This document shows, one piece after another, positions 7,971-15,971 of a stretch of DNA of 64,000 nt (position 1 is the first letter of the stretch; every line of letters begins with the position of its first letter). The notes under the pieces were generated by a model. The model ran no database searches, was not told the DNA's origin, and saw only the letters and a list, made by a program, of their open reading frames with translations. Source of the DNA: Pseudomonadota bacterium (GTDB lineage Bacteria; Pseudomonadota; Alphaproteobacteria; Sphingomonadales; Sphingomonadaceae); the NCBI GenBank assembly GCA_023400405.1, contig JAEXFD010000013.1:186001-250000 (forward strand), in the 5' to 3' direction. Both the position numbers and the translations under genes were made by a program.

Positions 7971-8893
7971 GCCTCGATCCCGCCTATCTCGACTATCCGA
8001 AGCGCCGCGCGGGCATGGATCACGATCTCTACCCGCCCGCGCCGATGCCGGGCCGCAAGCCGGTCAGCTGGCCGAACGGCAAGCCGGTGGCAGTGACGCT
8101 GCTCGTCAACCTCGAATGGTTTCCGATCACGCCGGAGGACAAGCCGTTCCGCGCGCCCGGTCACATGGTCACGCCCTCTCCGGATTACCGTCACTACACC
8201 GCCCGCGAATATGGCACGCGCGTCGGTTTCTACCGGCTGCTCGATGCCTTCGCCAAGGCGGGCGTGCACGCGACCGTCGCCGTCAATTCGGCGATCGCCG
8301 AACGCTATCCTTCGATCCTCGCCGACATCCTTTCCGCCGGGCATGAGATCATCGCCCATGCAACGGACATGAACGCCACCATCGCCACCGGGCTGGCAGA
8401 GGAAGAGGAGCGCGCGATCATCGTCGGGGCGCGGGATACGCTCGCCGAGGCGATCGGCACGGCGCCGCGGGGCTGGCAGTCGATCGCGCGCTCGCAAAGC
8501 TGGAACACGCCGCGGCTGCTGGTCGAGGCGGGATTCGACTATATGTGCGACTGGGTGAACGACGACCTGCCTTATGTCGCGACGACGGCGGCGGGCACGA
8601 TCGTCAGCGTGCCGTTCAACCACGAACTGTCCGATCGGCAGATGATCGGCGTGCAGCAACAGTCGATGGACAGCGTCGCGCAGCAGATCGAGGACGCGCT
8701 CGACTGGCTGAAGGCCGAGGCGGTTCAATACGGCGCGGGCCGCGTGCTGCCGTTCACGCTGACGCCGTACATCACCGGCCTGCCCTATCGCATGGATGCG
8801 TTCGAGGCGCTGCTCGGCCGGCTCGCCGACGACGACGCCACCTGGTTCGCCACTGCCGGGCAATTGGTGGACGCTTGGCGGCCGCAGGCCTGA
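7967..8893 (+). CDS. NodB-fold hydrolase, PuuE/allantoinase-like (paralogue 2)
   Basis: The 308-residue relative of the preceding gene, overlapping it by ATGA and ending the operon. Shared landmarks are WPNGKPVAVTLLVNLEW, REYGTRVGFYRLLDAF, a single-His motif (HEIIAHATDMN), GWQSIARSQSWNTPRLLVEAG and DWVNDDLPY. The second metal-binding histidine of classical deacetylases is missing here too. The two copies differ at many positions, so they may act on successive or different cyclic substrates or form a heteromer. No export signal is visible. A further 27 bp separates its stop from the convergent small gene. Confidence 0.8.
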   Translation: MSLDPAYLDYPKRRAGMDHDLYPPAPMPGRKPVSWPNGKPVAVTLLVNLEWFPITPEDKPFRAPGHMVTPSPDYRHYTAREYGTRVGFYRLLDAFAKAGVHATVAVNSAIAERYPSILADILSAGHEIIAHATDMNATIATGLAEEEERAIIVGARDTLAEAIGTAPRGWQSIARSQSWNTPRLLVEAGFDYMCDWVNDDLPYVATTAAGTIVSVPFNHELSDRQMIGVQQQSMDSVAQQIEDALDWLKAEAVQYGAGRVLPFTLTPYITGLPYRMDAFEALLGRLADDDATWFATAGQLVDAWRPQA

Positions 8894-8920
8894 AAGCGAG
8901 GCGTCCGCAAGCGCTGGCCC

Positions 8921-9247
8921 TCAGGCCGGCGCCGACTCGCCCTGGACTCGGGGATCGAGGAAGATGCGCAAGGCCCGCATCAGCAGCGCTTCCATCGCCT
9001 CGCGGCGCTCCTCGGCGGCGAGGCCGTCGGGATAGCGGAGGTCGCGCAGCGCCGAGACGGGCTCGCCGCGCAGCTCGGCGACGAGCCGTTCGAGGCGGTC
9101 GATGCGGTCGTTCGAGGCGGAAAGCTCGATCAGCAGCGCCAGCGCGACGTTCAGCACGTCTTCGGCCTCGGCACAGCCCAGGCTCTGCGGACGGTTCCCC
9201 CGGGCCGCGTAGATCAGCGAGGCAAGCGCCTCGGGGCTGGAAGTCAT
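8921..9247 (-). CDS. Small helical protein of unknown function, coupled to a methyltransferase-fold gene
   Basis: A 108-residue soluble protein that I do not recognise. It is predicted mostly helical, with a heptad-like stretch in the middle (ALLIELSASNDRIDRLERLV) suggesting a short coiled coil, and a helical C-terminal half (EERREAMEALLMRALRIFL). Its ATG overlaps the stop of the methyltransferase-like gene upstream by 4 bp, so the two are made together. A similar small gene at 15615-15911 has the same core pattern (CMLELMAEVSALRERQDTVERLL) and precedes an FMN/Fe-S reductase. The pair may be a new family of small partner subunits; no catalytic motif is seen. Confidence 0.7.
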   Translation of the reverse strand: MTSSPEALASLIYAARGNRPQSLGCAEAEDVLNVALALLIELSASNDRIDRLERLVAELRGEPVSALRDLRYPDGLAAEERREAMEALLMRALRIFLDPRVQGESAPA

Positions 9248-10377
9248 TCGGCGGGCTTCCGCGCGCTGATCGCATACCAGCGATTGTTGGCGAAGCCCTG
9301 AAGGGCGGCGAGATCGTGCTCGACCACCCCATCCTCCGAGAAGCCGGCAGCGATCATGTCGGCCTTCAGATCGGCGTTGGCATAGGTGCCCCAATGCACT
9401 TCGCCGTTGAAATGCGTGTCCCAGTCGCGCTCCACCTGATGGACCACGGAGGGCAGGTTGCGGATCGCGACGTCCTGATGGACGACGATGCCGCCGGGGC
9501 GAACGAGGCGCCGCGCCTCGCGGATCATGGCGCGGCGCTTCTCTTCACCGATTTCATGCAACAGGTTGTGCGAGACAACCAAATCGAAGCTGTCCTTTTC
9601 GAACTTGAGCTCCGAAGCGTCCATTTGATGATAATGGACGGCGACGCCAAGGGACTCCGCCCGCGCATGCGCGTAGCGGAGCATTCCAGCACCGATGTCG
9701 ACCGCGTGGACATCGGCGTCGGGATAATGGGCGGCATAGGCCGCCGATGCGGCACCGGCGGAACAGCCGATGTCGAGGATGCGCTGCGGCCGGAAGCCGC
9801 CGAAATGTTCGTCGAGCAGGCGGACGACGACGCCGGCCTTGCTGTCGCCGCGGCCGATGCCCTGGCCGAAGGAAAATACGTTGCCGCCGCACTCGTAGAG
9901 TGCGCCGGCGGTCACGTCGTCGGGGCCCAGGTCCATCGCGTAGCCGCCGGGCTGCAGGTGGATGTCGACATCCGCCACTTCAGGCGAAGGAGCATAATCG
10001 GGATCGAGATCGACGCTGCCGCGCCGGTCCGGCGCCGCCATCAGCGCGCGCGCCGCGCCGCGCATGCGATCGAGATCGCGGTAGATCGGCTCGCCGACCG
10101 AAACCCAGATCATTTCCTGCGCCGCGCGATTGGCGGCGCTCCAGCGACGATAGCTCGGCGAGAGCAGGAAGGCCCGCTGGATCTCGTCGGGCGATTGCGG
10201 TGCGCGGCCCTCGCGCTCGACGAAGGCCGGCAATGCCTCGCGCTCGAAGGCGGCGACGTTGCGGGGACGGACATGCGTGTTGAGAAGGCGACGCAACGCG
10301 ACCACCGCCTCCTGGCGGCTGCGCTGATCGGCGCTGGTCTCAGGCAGCAAGGCGTGCTGCAGATCGCGAACCTTCAT
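9244..10377 (-). CDS. SAM-methyltransferase-fold protein with novel N-terminal domain (paralogue 1)
   Basis: The 377-residue protein has a class I methyltransferase core from about residue 195 (ILDIGCSAG at 200-208, AVDIGAG, DLVVSHNLLHEIG). In front is a helical N-terminal domain of about 190 residues containing DIHLQPGG (138-145) and GGNVFSFG. The same signature, LDVHLTPG plus GARVFS, occurs in the gene at 23394-24599, so the two are paralogues. What they methylate is unknown. In a catabolic island a non-methylating role of the fold is also possible. The gene is first in a two-gene operon with the small helical protein and has operator B 61 bp upstream. Confidence 0.78.
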   Translation of the reverse strand: MKVRDLQHALLPETSADQRSRQEAVVALRRLLNTHVRPRNVAAFEREALPAFVEREGRAPQSPDEIQRAFLLSPSYRRWSAANRAAQEMIWVSVGEPIYRDLDRMRGAARALMAAPDRRGSVDLDPDYAPSPEVADVDIHLQPGGYAMDLGPDDVTAGALYECGGNVFSFGQGIGRGDSKAGVVVRLLDEHFGGFRPQRILDIGCSAGAASAAYAAHYPDADVHAVDIGAGMLRYAHARAESLGVAVHYHQMDASELKFEKDSFDLVVSHNLLHEIGEEKRRAMIREARRLVRPGGIVVHQDVAIRNLPSVVHQVERDWDTHFNGEVHWGTYANADLKADMIAAGFSEDGVVEHDLAALQGFANNRWYAISARKPAE

Positions 10378-10437
10378 CTCGACTCCTGTCGAACGGCTGG
10401 CCGGAGAAAATCACGGAGGCCGCTCGATTGCAAGTGA

Positions 10438-10459
10438 TTTGATCTATCTTAGATACAAA
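10438..10459. promoter_or_regulatory. Candidate GntR operator B
   Basis: A 22-bp site, TTTGATCTAT then CT then TAGATACAAA, directly abutting the stop codon of the VOC gene and 61 bp upstream of the methyltransferase-like gene at 9244-10377. Both outer tetramers (TTTG and CAAA) are intact. Confidence 0.7.
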
Positions 10460-11392
10460 TCAACCGGCCTCGATCAGCTCGAGCAGCTCGCCCGCCGGGC
10501 CGAGCAGCGTGCAGGCGCGCCGATCGCGATAGATCGGCTCCGGATGGGCTGCCGGCGGCGCGATCGCGAGCGCGGCGAAGGCGTCGAGATCCTCGACCTC
10601 GAGGCTCACCAACGCGTTGCCCGGCGGCAGCATGCCGGCATGCCGAAGCCTGGGGCCGGCGATTCGCCCGGCGCCGTGCGGATAGCCATCGAGCTCGAGC
10701 AGATTACCCCGCTCGCGCATGCCGATCGCGCTGAGCTCGATCTCGTGTTCGGCGGACAGGCCTTGGGCGCGCTGGAGGATATCGACCTTGCTTCGCCGCA
10801 CCGGCCGCTCGCGCAGGGCGAAGCGATCCACATACCATCGCAGCATCGCCGTGAAATCGGGTCCGCCGCTAACGACGATGAAGGTTCGCCCGACAAAGCC
10901 GCTCGGTGGCGGCAGGATGGACGTTTCGCGGTCGCCGCTCTCCATGGTGAAATAAAGGCATTCGCCGCCGGGCCCGATTGCCTGCATCGCGACGATCGAC
11001 GGCATGAATTGCAGCGGCTTGGGCTTGCCGATGATCTCGAAGGGGGAACCCGCCAGCCGTGCCGCGAGCGTTGGGACATCATCGACGATGATCTCGAACG
11101 CGTTCCAGCCGAAGCTGGTGAGCGGACGGTAGCCGGCGACCGCGGGGGCCTCAACCAGGCGGACGAACGTGTCGCGCTCGCCGGCCGCCCGTAGCGTGCT
11201 GCAACGCTGCCCGGCCGTGGCCGGCGCCCCCCATGCCTGCGCGAGCGCGGCGCCGACGGTTCTCCGCGCGACGACCTGATACTCGAGGAACTGCGCGTAG
11301 CAGGCCTCGGCCGCCTCGAGGTCGGGCACGGAGGCGGTGGTCGCGACGATCCGCAGCAGCTTGGGATCGGTGAAGCTCGTCCAGTCGCCCAT
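10460..11392 (-). CDS. VOC-superfamily protein (glyoxalase/extradiol dioxygenase-like), tandem modules
   Basis: The 310-residue protein appears to contain two to four beta-alpha-beta-beta-beta units: LLRIVATTASVPDLEAAEACYAQFL at the start, FGWNAFEIIVDDV near 100, FIVVSGGPDFTAMLRWYVDRF near 175 and ALVSLEVEDLDAFAAL near 265. It ends with TLLGPAGELLELIEAG, a typical closing strand with a metal-binding Glu. The fold includes glyoxalases, isomerases and extradiol dioxygenases; I cannot assign the reaction. It is a single-gene unit with its own operator C 49 bp upstream. It lies next to the GntR gene and in a cluster with an FAD monooxygenase, so ring cleavage or an isomerisation after oxidation is possible. 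Confidence 0.72.
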   Translation of the reverse strand: MGDWTSFTDPKLLRIVATTASVPDLEAAEACYAQFLEYQVVARRTVGAALAQAWGAPATAGQRCSTLRAAGERDTFVRLVEAPAVAGYRPLTSFGWNAFEIIVDDVPTLAARLAGSPFEIIGKPKPLQFMPSIVAMQAIGPGGECLYFTMESGDRETSILPPPSGFVGRTFIVVSGGPDFTAMLRWYVDRFALRERPVRRSKVDILQRAQGLSAEHEIELSAIGMRERGNLLELDGYPHGAGRIAGPRLRHAGMLPPGNALVSLEVEDLDAFAALAIAPPAAHPEPIYRDRRACTLLGPAGELLELIEAG

Positions 11393-11440
11393 CGCCGTCC
11401 CTCTTCCGCCTGGCGTGATCGCGATGGCTATAGCGCTTGT

Positions 11441-11462
11441 TTTGTACTATCTCTATATCAAA
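11441..11462. promoter_or_regulatory. Candidate GntR operator C
   Basis: A 22-bp site; on the minus strand it reads TTTGATATAG then AG then ATAGTACAAA, the copy closest to the consensus. It lies between the VOC gene (start 49 bp to the left) and the 3' end of the GntR regulator gene. Confidence 0.75.
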
Positions 11463-11469
11463 TGGTCGA

Positions 11470-12246
11470 TCAGAGCAGCTGCGCGGCCGAGCTGGGCGAA
11501 TTGAGATCGAGGCGGATCTGGTAGCGATCGGAACGATATTGGGCGAGGATGTGCTGGACCGGGCGCCCGCCCTTGTCGAGCACGGTGCGGCTGACGCGCA
11601 GGATCGGCGAGCCGATATCGACTTGCAGCGCTGCGGACAGCGCAGCGTCGGCGAGCGTCGCGGAGATCGTCTGGCGCGCCGAGCCGATCGTCGCGCCCGC
11701 CTCTTCGAGCAGCGCCAGCATCGGCGTCGACTTGAGCTTGGCGCGAGTCATGCCGGTGCCCAGCGCCGCGGGGATGTAGCTGACGAAGTGGCCGACCGGC
11801 TGGCCGTCAAGCCAGCGCACGCGGACCACGCGCAGCACCTCACTATGCGCGGGCAGCTCCAGCGCTTCATCGATCGGCGGCCGCGCCGGGACGGTTTCGA
11901 CTTCGAGGAGGGTGACCTTGGTCGCCCTGCCGAAGGTGAGCAGCGAATCGAGCGCCTGCTCGATGCTGCCCTGGATCGGCTTGGCCGGCGAACGGAACAC
12001 CACCGTGGTGCCGACACGGCGCTTGCGTTCCACCAGGTGGTTATCGGCAAGCTCGTCGAGCGCGCGGCGCGCGGTGATCCGCGACACGCCAAACTGCGCC
12101 GAAAGCTCCTGCTCGGTGGGCATGCGCGAGCCGTACGCGCGCTCGCCGCTGGTGATCTCTTCGCGCAACTGGAGGAAGATCTGGTGGTAGAGGGGGACCG
12201 CCTGGCCGCGATCGACGGCGACGACTTCTTCCGGTTCGGCAGTCAA
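11470..12246 (-). CDS. GntR-family transcriptional regulator, HutC/UTRA type
   Basis: The 258-residue protein has an N-terminal winged helix (PLYHQIFLQLREEITSGER, GSRMPTEQELSAQFGVSR, ITARRALDELADNHLVERK) and a C-terminal UTRA effector domain (VLRVVRVRWLDGQPVGHFVSYIP, SPILRVSRTVLDKGGRPVQHI). It is the only regulator inside the catabolic island. HutC-type proteins bind AT-rich near-palindromes with outer TTG or TTTG arms, which fits the 22-bp repeats at five operon heads around it. It is therefore the likely repressor, released by a pathway intermediate. No clear copy of the site lies in front of its own start, so it may be made constitutively. Confidence 0.88.
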   Translation of the reverse strand: MTAEPEEVVAVDRGQAVPLYHQIFLQLREEITSGERAYGSRMPTEQELSAQFGVSRITARRALDELADNHLVERKRRVGTTVVFRSPAKPIQGSIEQALDSLLTFGRATKVTLLEVETVPARPPIDEALELPAHSEVLRVVRVRWLDGQPVGHFVSYIPAALGTGMTRAKLKSTPMLALLEEAGATIGSARQTISATLADAALSAALQVDIGSPILRVSRTVLDKGGRPVQHILAQYRSDRYQIRLDLNSPSSAAQLL

Positions 12247-12343
12247 CGATGCTTCTCCCCCTTGAACGGCTGAGCCCGCCTATAGCAGCGGCGACGGCCG
12301 TGGCTCCCCCGAAAGTCTCGCCTGGCAGAAAGGTTCGGTTCCA

Positions 12344-12763
12344 ATGCAGCTCAAGTCAATTGTCGATGCCGCCGATGCGCGGTCCGCACTCGATGCGGCG
12401 CTCGCCGCCGCGGCGCAGGCCGGCCTGGCGATGAGCGTGGCGGTGGTCGACGCCGGCGGCTACCTGATCGCGCTCCAGCGGATGGACGGCGCCGGCCTGC
12501 TGACGGCCGATGTCGCCGCCCGCAAGGCGCGGACCGCCGCGTTGCTGCGGGCGCCGAGCCGCGTGCTCGCCGAGCGGGTGCCAGCCGACCCATCCCTGCT
12601 TGCCCTCGGCGACTACCTGCCGATGGCCGGCGGGCTGCCGATCGTTGTGGATGGGGCCGTCGCCGGCGCGATCGGCGTTTCGGGCGGCAATCCGGAGCAG
12701 GACGAGCGCATCGGCAATGCCGGCATCGCGGCGCTCGCGCCGGGGCCTCGCGACGGCGACTGA
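12344..12763 (+). CDS. GlcG/HbpS-type (DUF336) protein
   Basis: The 139-residue protein matches the GlcG/HbpS family: ALAAAAQAGLAMSVAVVDAGGYLIALQRMDGAG at residues 19-51, TADVAARKARTAAL, GGLPIVVDGAVAGAIGVSGG and the closing DERIGNAGIAAL. Members are found as small accessory proteins in glycolate, propanediol and aromatic degradation loci, with a poorly defined role (haem binding or small-molecule sensing). It is divergent from the GntR gene and convergent with the SDR gene 8 bp away. It is the only plus-strand gene between 8.9 and 23.4 kb. Confidence 0.82.
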   Translation: MQLKSIVDAADARSALDAALAAAAQAGLAMSVAVVDAGGYLIALQRMDGAGLLTADVAARKARTAALLRAPSRVLAERVPADPSLLALGDYLPMAGGLPIVVDGAVAGAIGVSGGNPEQDERIGNAGIAALAPGPRDGD

Positions 12764-12770
12764 GCCGGGC

Positions 12771-13622
12771 TCAGTGCATCTCCTCGCCGCCGGAGACATT
12801 CATGGCCTCCCCGGTGATATAGCGCGCCTGCCCCGAACAGAGGAACGCGCAGGCATTTGCGGTGTCGCTCGGATCGCCGACACGACCGAGCGGGATACGG
12901 GCGCGCATTGCAGCCATATACTCGTCGAGGCTCTGGCCGCGCGCCTTGGCCATGAAGTCGTTCTGCCAGCTGCCCAGCCCCGTGGTGACATGGTTGGGGC
13001 AGACCGCGTTGACGGTGATCTCTTGCGGTCCGAGCTCGATCGCGGCCGAGCGGGTGAGGCCGACCAGCCCGTGCTTGGACGCGATGTAGGATGACGTCAG
13101 CGCCGATCCCGACTTGGAGCCCCGGCTCCCGATCGAGACCACACGGCCGCGCCCCCAGCCCGGCTGCACGTCCTGGGTCAGCATCTGGCGCACGGCATGC
13201 TTGGTGGCGAAGAAGGCGCCGCGCAGGTTCACGTTGAGCACCGTGTCCCACATCTCCTGGGTCGCATCGACGAGCGGGCCGAACAGATAGCCGACCCCGG
13301 CATTGTTGACGAGGATGTCGAGCCGGCCGAAGCGTTCGGCCGCATAGGCGACAAGGGCAGCAACCTGTGCTTCCTCGCGCATGTCCGCCTGGAAGGTGGC
13401 GATATCGGGATGGATCGCCCGCAGGTCGTCGGCGACGGCCGCCATCTCCTCGGAAGCGCCGATGCCGTGCGCCGGCGCCATCGCCCCCTTGGTTTCGCCC
13501 AGATCGTGGATCACCAGCTTCACGCCGTCTTCGGCGAGCTTGCGCGCGATCGCTTCACCCAGGCCCTTGCGGCGTCCGGCGCCGGTGACGATCGCGACTT
13601 TGCCTTCCAAGTCCGGGTACAT
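12771..13622 (-). CDS. Short-chain dehydrogenase/reductase
   Basis: The 283-residue protein has a Rossmann motif TGAGRRKGLG (residues 14-23), NNAG, an active-site Ser before SSYIASKHG (Tyr and Lys) and a C-terminal VSGGEEMH. It will oxidise or reduce an alcohol/ketone with NAD(P). The nucleotide loop carries RRK after TGAG, which often goes with NADP preference, but this is not decisive. An insertion around residues 43-56 (GETKGAMAPAHGIG) recalls the longer loop of fungal and multifunctional-enzyme type SDRs. It is the last gene of the minus-strand unit that begins with the TonB receptor at 18317. Confidence 0.88.
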   Translation of the reverse strand: MYPDLEGKVAIVTGAGRRKGLGEAIARKLAEDGVKLVIHDLGETKGAMAPAHGIGASEEMAAVADDLRAIHPDIATFQADMREEAQVAALVAYAAERFGRLDILVNNAGVGYLFGPLVDATQEMWDTVLNVNLRGAFFATKHAVRQMLTQDVQPGWGRGRVVSIGSRGSKSGSALTSSYIASKHGLVGLTRSAAIELGPQEITVNAVCPNHVTTGLGSWQNDFMAKARGQSLDEYMAAMRARIPLGRVGDPSDTANACAFLCSGQARYITGEAMNVSGGEEMH

Positions 13623-13633
13623 GCTCGACTCTC

Positions 13634-15613
13634 CTAGATCTCCATCGCCGCGCGATAGCCTTCGGCGGTGGCAGTGAGGACGATGCGCGGCGCCTTGCAG
13701 TCGCCGATCGCGCGCACGTCGATGCCGATCGCGCGCAGCGGCGCGGCAAGCCCGTCGTTCGGCAAGCGGGCCGTCGCATAAGTGAGGAAGGCGACGTCGC
13801 CCAGAACGTCGCGGGCACCGCTATAGACATTGGCGAAGGCCAGCTCGCCTTCCTCGATCCGGGGATCGGGCAGGGGACGGACCGACGTGACGATGCGCAC
13901 GCCCTTGCGGTAGAGGCGATGATAGACGCCCTGTCGCACGACGAGCGATTCGTCGCTGGCGATGCGTTCGCGCGGCGTGAGGATCGCCACCGCTTCGAAC
14001 CGCTCGGCAAGGAATTCGGCCGCGTCATAGGTGAAGGCGCCATGATCCTCGTCCCAGATGACGGCAGTTCCGGGATTGCGGCCCGGATAGCCGGCAAGCT
14101 GCTGGACCGCTTCCCGCAAGTCCGGAACGAAGCCTTGCTCGCGCCATGCGATCGGGAGGAAATCGGGCCAGGCCGGAGTCGAGCCGGTGGCGAGGATGAC
14201 GACGTCCGGCGCGAGGGCCGTGATCGCCTCGACATCGGCATGCCGACCGAGGTGGAACCGGGCGCCGTGGCGCCGCGCGGCGAGCTGCTGATAGTCATAG
14301 ATGCTGCTCAGCGCTTCCCCACCGGGAAGCCCGGCATGGAGGCGGGTCTTGCCACCGGGTTCGTCGGACGCGCCGAAGACATGGACCTCGTGGCCGCGCG
14401 CCGCCGCGACCCAGGCGGCTTCGAGTCCCGCGATCCCCGCACCGACGACCACCACCCGGCGCGGTTGCGCGACTCGCTCGGGGCGCCAGTCGGCCTCGTC
14501 GGCCGCACCGACGCGGGGATTGTTGTCGCAGAGCAGCCCCCGTCCCGAGCTGATCATCTGCCAGCAGCTGTTGCACGAGACGCAGTAGCGGATCTCGGCC
14601 TCGCGTCCTTCGCGCGCCTTGATGCCCCAGGCCGGATCGGTGACCAGCGGCCGCGCCAGCATCACCAGCTCCGCAAGGCCGTCGCGGACCAGCCGCTCGC
14701 CTTCGTTCGGGTCGGTGATCAGGCCCAGCGCCCCGAGCGGCACGCCCGGCGCGGCGGCGCGGCCGAGCCGGTGGATCGTCTCCACATAGGGCATGCGCGG
14801 GCCGTGATTGTCGGGGAGATGGGTGTAGAGCGTGTCCGAATGGCTGCCCCAGCAATAGGTGAGATAGTCCATCGCACCATCGGCGTGCAGCCGCGCGGTG
14901 ATCCGCTCCGCTTCCGCCTCGTCGATCCCGCCTTCGCTTCCATCCCAGGCGGGCAGCTTGACGCCGACGAGGAATCCCTTCCCGCACGCCTCGCGGATCC
15001 CCCGTATCAGCAGGCGCAGCAGCCGCGTGCGGCCGTCGAGATCCCCGCCGAACGCATCCTCGCGGCGGTTCGAATGCGCGGAAAGGAACTGGTGGAACAG
15101 GTGCCCGTGCCCAGCGGAGATTTCGACGCCGGCGAACCCCGCCTCGGCAAGGTTCGCGCAGCTTTCGACGAACGCATCGATCATCGCGTGGACCTCAGGG
15201 GTGTCCAGCGCCTGCGGCACGGTCCAGCTGAGATCGTCGGGCAGCGCGGATGCGCCACGCGCATGGAGGTTGCGGAACCCGGCGCGGAACCCCCGGCCGC
15301 CGTCCTGGACCTGGCCGAGCATCTGCCCGCCCGCGTTCCGCACGCCCTCGGCCCAGCGGGCGAGCGCGTCGCGATTGACGCCCGAAAGCACCTGAGGGCG
15401 CGTCGGCAGCGTCTGCCAGGGCAGCATGCCCATCGGCTCGCTCACCAGCAGCGCCGCCCCACCCCGGGCGCGATTGACATAATAGTCGATCACGCGATCG
15501 GTGATGCGGCCATCCACGCAATAATGCGTCGAGGTCGAGGCATGGACGATCCGGTTGGGCAATGTCAGCTCGCCCACGCGCACGAGCGAGAAGAGATGGG
15601 GATAGGCGGTCAC
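13634..15613 (-). CDS. FMN/4Fe-4S/FAD oxidoreductase of the trimethylamine dehydrogenase / 2,4-dienoyl-CoA reductase family
   Basis: The 659-residue protein starts with an old-yellow-enzyme barrel (LTLPNRIVHASTST; HGHLFHQFLSAHSNRREDAFGG compares with the family H-G-Y-L-x2-F-L-S). Next comes the iron-sulphur motif C-x2-C-x2-C-x11-C at Cys344, 347, 350 and 362. An FAD/NAD domain follows (VVVVGAGIAGLEAAWVAAARG near 390, LATGS near 475). Relatives reduce dienoyl-CoA esters or oxidatively demethylate amines such as proline betaine or trimethylamine. Its start is GTG, one base past the stop of the small helical gene. The substrate is unknown; an enone reduction or an N-demethylation would both suit a heterocycle pathway. 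Confidence 0.86.
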   Translation of the reverse strand: MTAYPHLFSLVRVGELTLPNRIVHASTSTHYCVDGRITDRVIDYYVNRARGGAALLVSEPMGMLPWQTLPTRPQVLSGVNRDALARWAEGVRNAGGQMLGQVQDGGRGFRAGFRNLHARGASALPDDLSWTVPQALDTPEVHAMIDAFVESCANLAEAGFAGVEISAGHGHLFHQFLSAHSNRREDAFGGDLDGRTRLLRLLIRGIREACGKGFLVGVKLPAWDGSEGGIDEAEAERITARLHADGAMDYLTYCWGSHSDTLYTHLPDNHGPRMPYVETIHRLGRAAAPGVPLGALGLITDPNEGERLVRDGLAELVMLARPLVTDPAWGIKAREGREAEIRYCVSCNSCWQMISSGRGLLCDNNPRVGAADEADWRPERVAQPRRVVVVGAGIAGLEAAWVAAARGHEVHVFGASDEPGGKTRLHAGLPGGEALSSIYDYQQLAARRHGARFHLGRHADVEAITALAPDVVILATGSTPAWPDFLPIAWREQGFVPDLREAVQQLAGYPGRNPGTAVIWDEDHGAFTYDAAEFLAERFEAVAILTPRERIASDESLVVRQGVYHRLYRKGVRIVTSVRPLPDPRIEEGELAFANVYSGARDVLGDVAFLTYATARLPNDGLAAPLRAIGIDVRAIGDCKAPRIVLTATAEGYRAAMEI

Positions 15614-15614
15614 G

Positions 15615-15911
15615 TCAATCGGGATCGTGGAGGCGCATCACTCGACGGATGAAGCCGTTGTTCCACGCGGAGCGTTCCGCCTCGACTTCGGCGGACGGCG
15701 TATAGGCCTCGATATCGGCGCGCGTGACCGCTCCCTGTTCCTCCAACAGCCGCTCGACCGTGTCCTGGCGCTCGCGCAGCGCCGAGACCTCGGCCATCAG
15801 TTCGAGCATGCAGGTCATCACCTGGTCGATCGCGGGATCGTCGAAGAAGCGCGAACGCTTGCCCTTGCTCACCCGAGGGAGCTTCACTTCGGTCTGCTTC
15901 GAATCCGTCAT
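15615..15911 (-). CDS. Small helical protein of unknown function (second copy of the 8921 type)
   Basis: A 98-residue protein of no family known to me. It begins with a basic segment (KLPRVSKGKRSRFF), followed by a helix with heptad character (CMLELMAEVSALRERQDTVERLL, about residues 34-56) and a polar tail. The core resembles the small protein at 8921-9247 (a leucine/arginine-rich helix with the ERL ending and similar length), though identity outside it is low. It lies between the TonB receptor and the FMN/Fe-S reductase, 1 bp before the latter. As no signal peptide or catalytic motif is seen, a partner or scaffold role is suspected. Confidence 0.68.
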   Translation of the reverse strand: MTDSKQTEVKLPRVSKGKRSRFFDDPAIDQVMTCMLELMAEVSALRERQDTVERLLEEQGAVTRADIEAYTPSAEVEAERSAWNNGFIRRVMRLHDPD

Positions 15912-15971
15912 CGCTCTCCGCCTCGCGCGGAAGCGAGGAGGCACACCCTCCTCGCCTCGCATGCCTGCCGC

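Noticed and set aside
6361..8893. Creatinine or allantoin degradation as the main role of the amidase and NodB-fold genes
   Set aside because: The families fit, but CoA-transferase, LeuCD and HMG-CoA-lyase-type genes under the same operator have no place in those pathways. It is kept only as an alternative activity.
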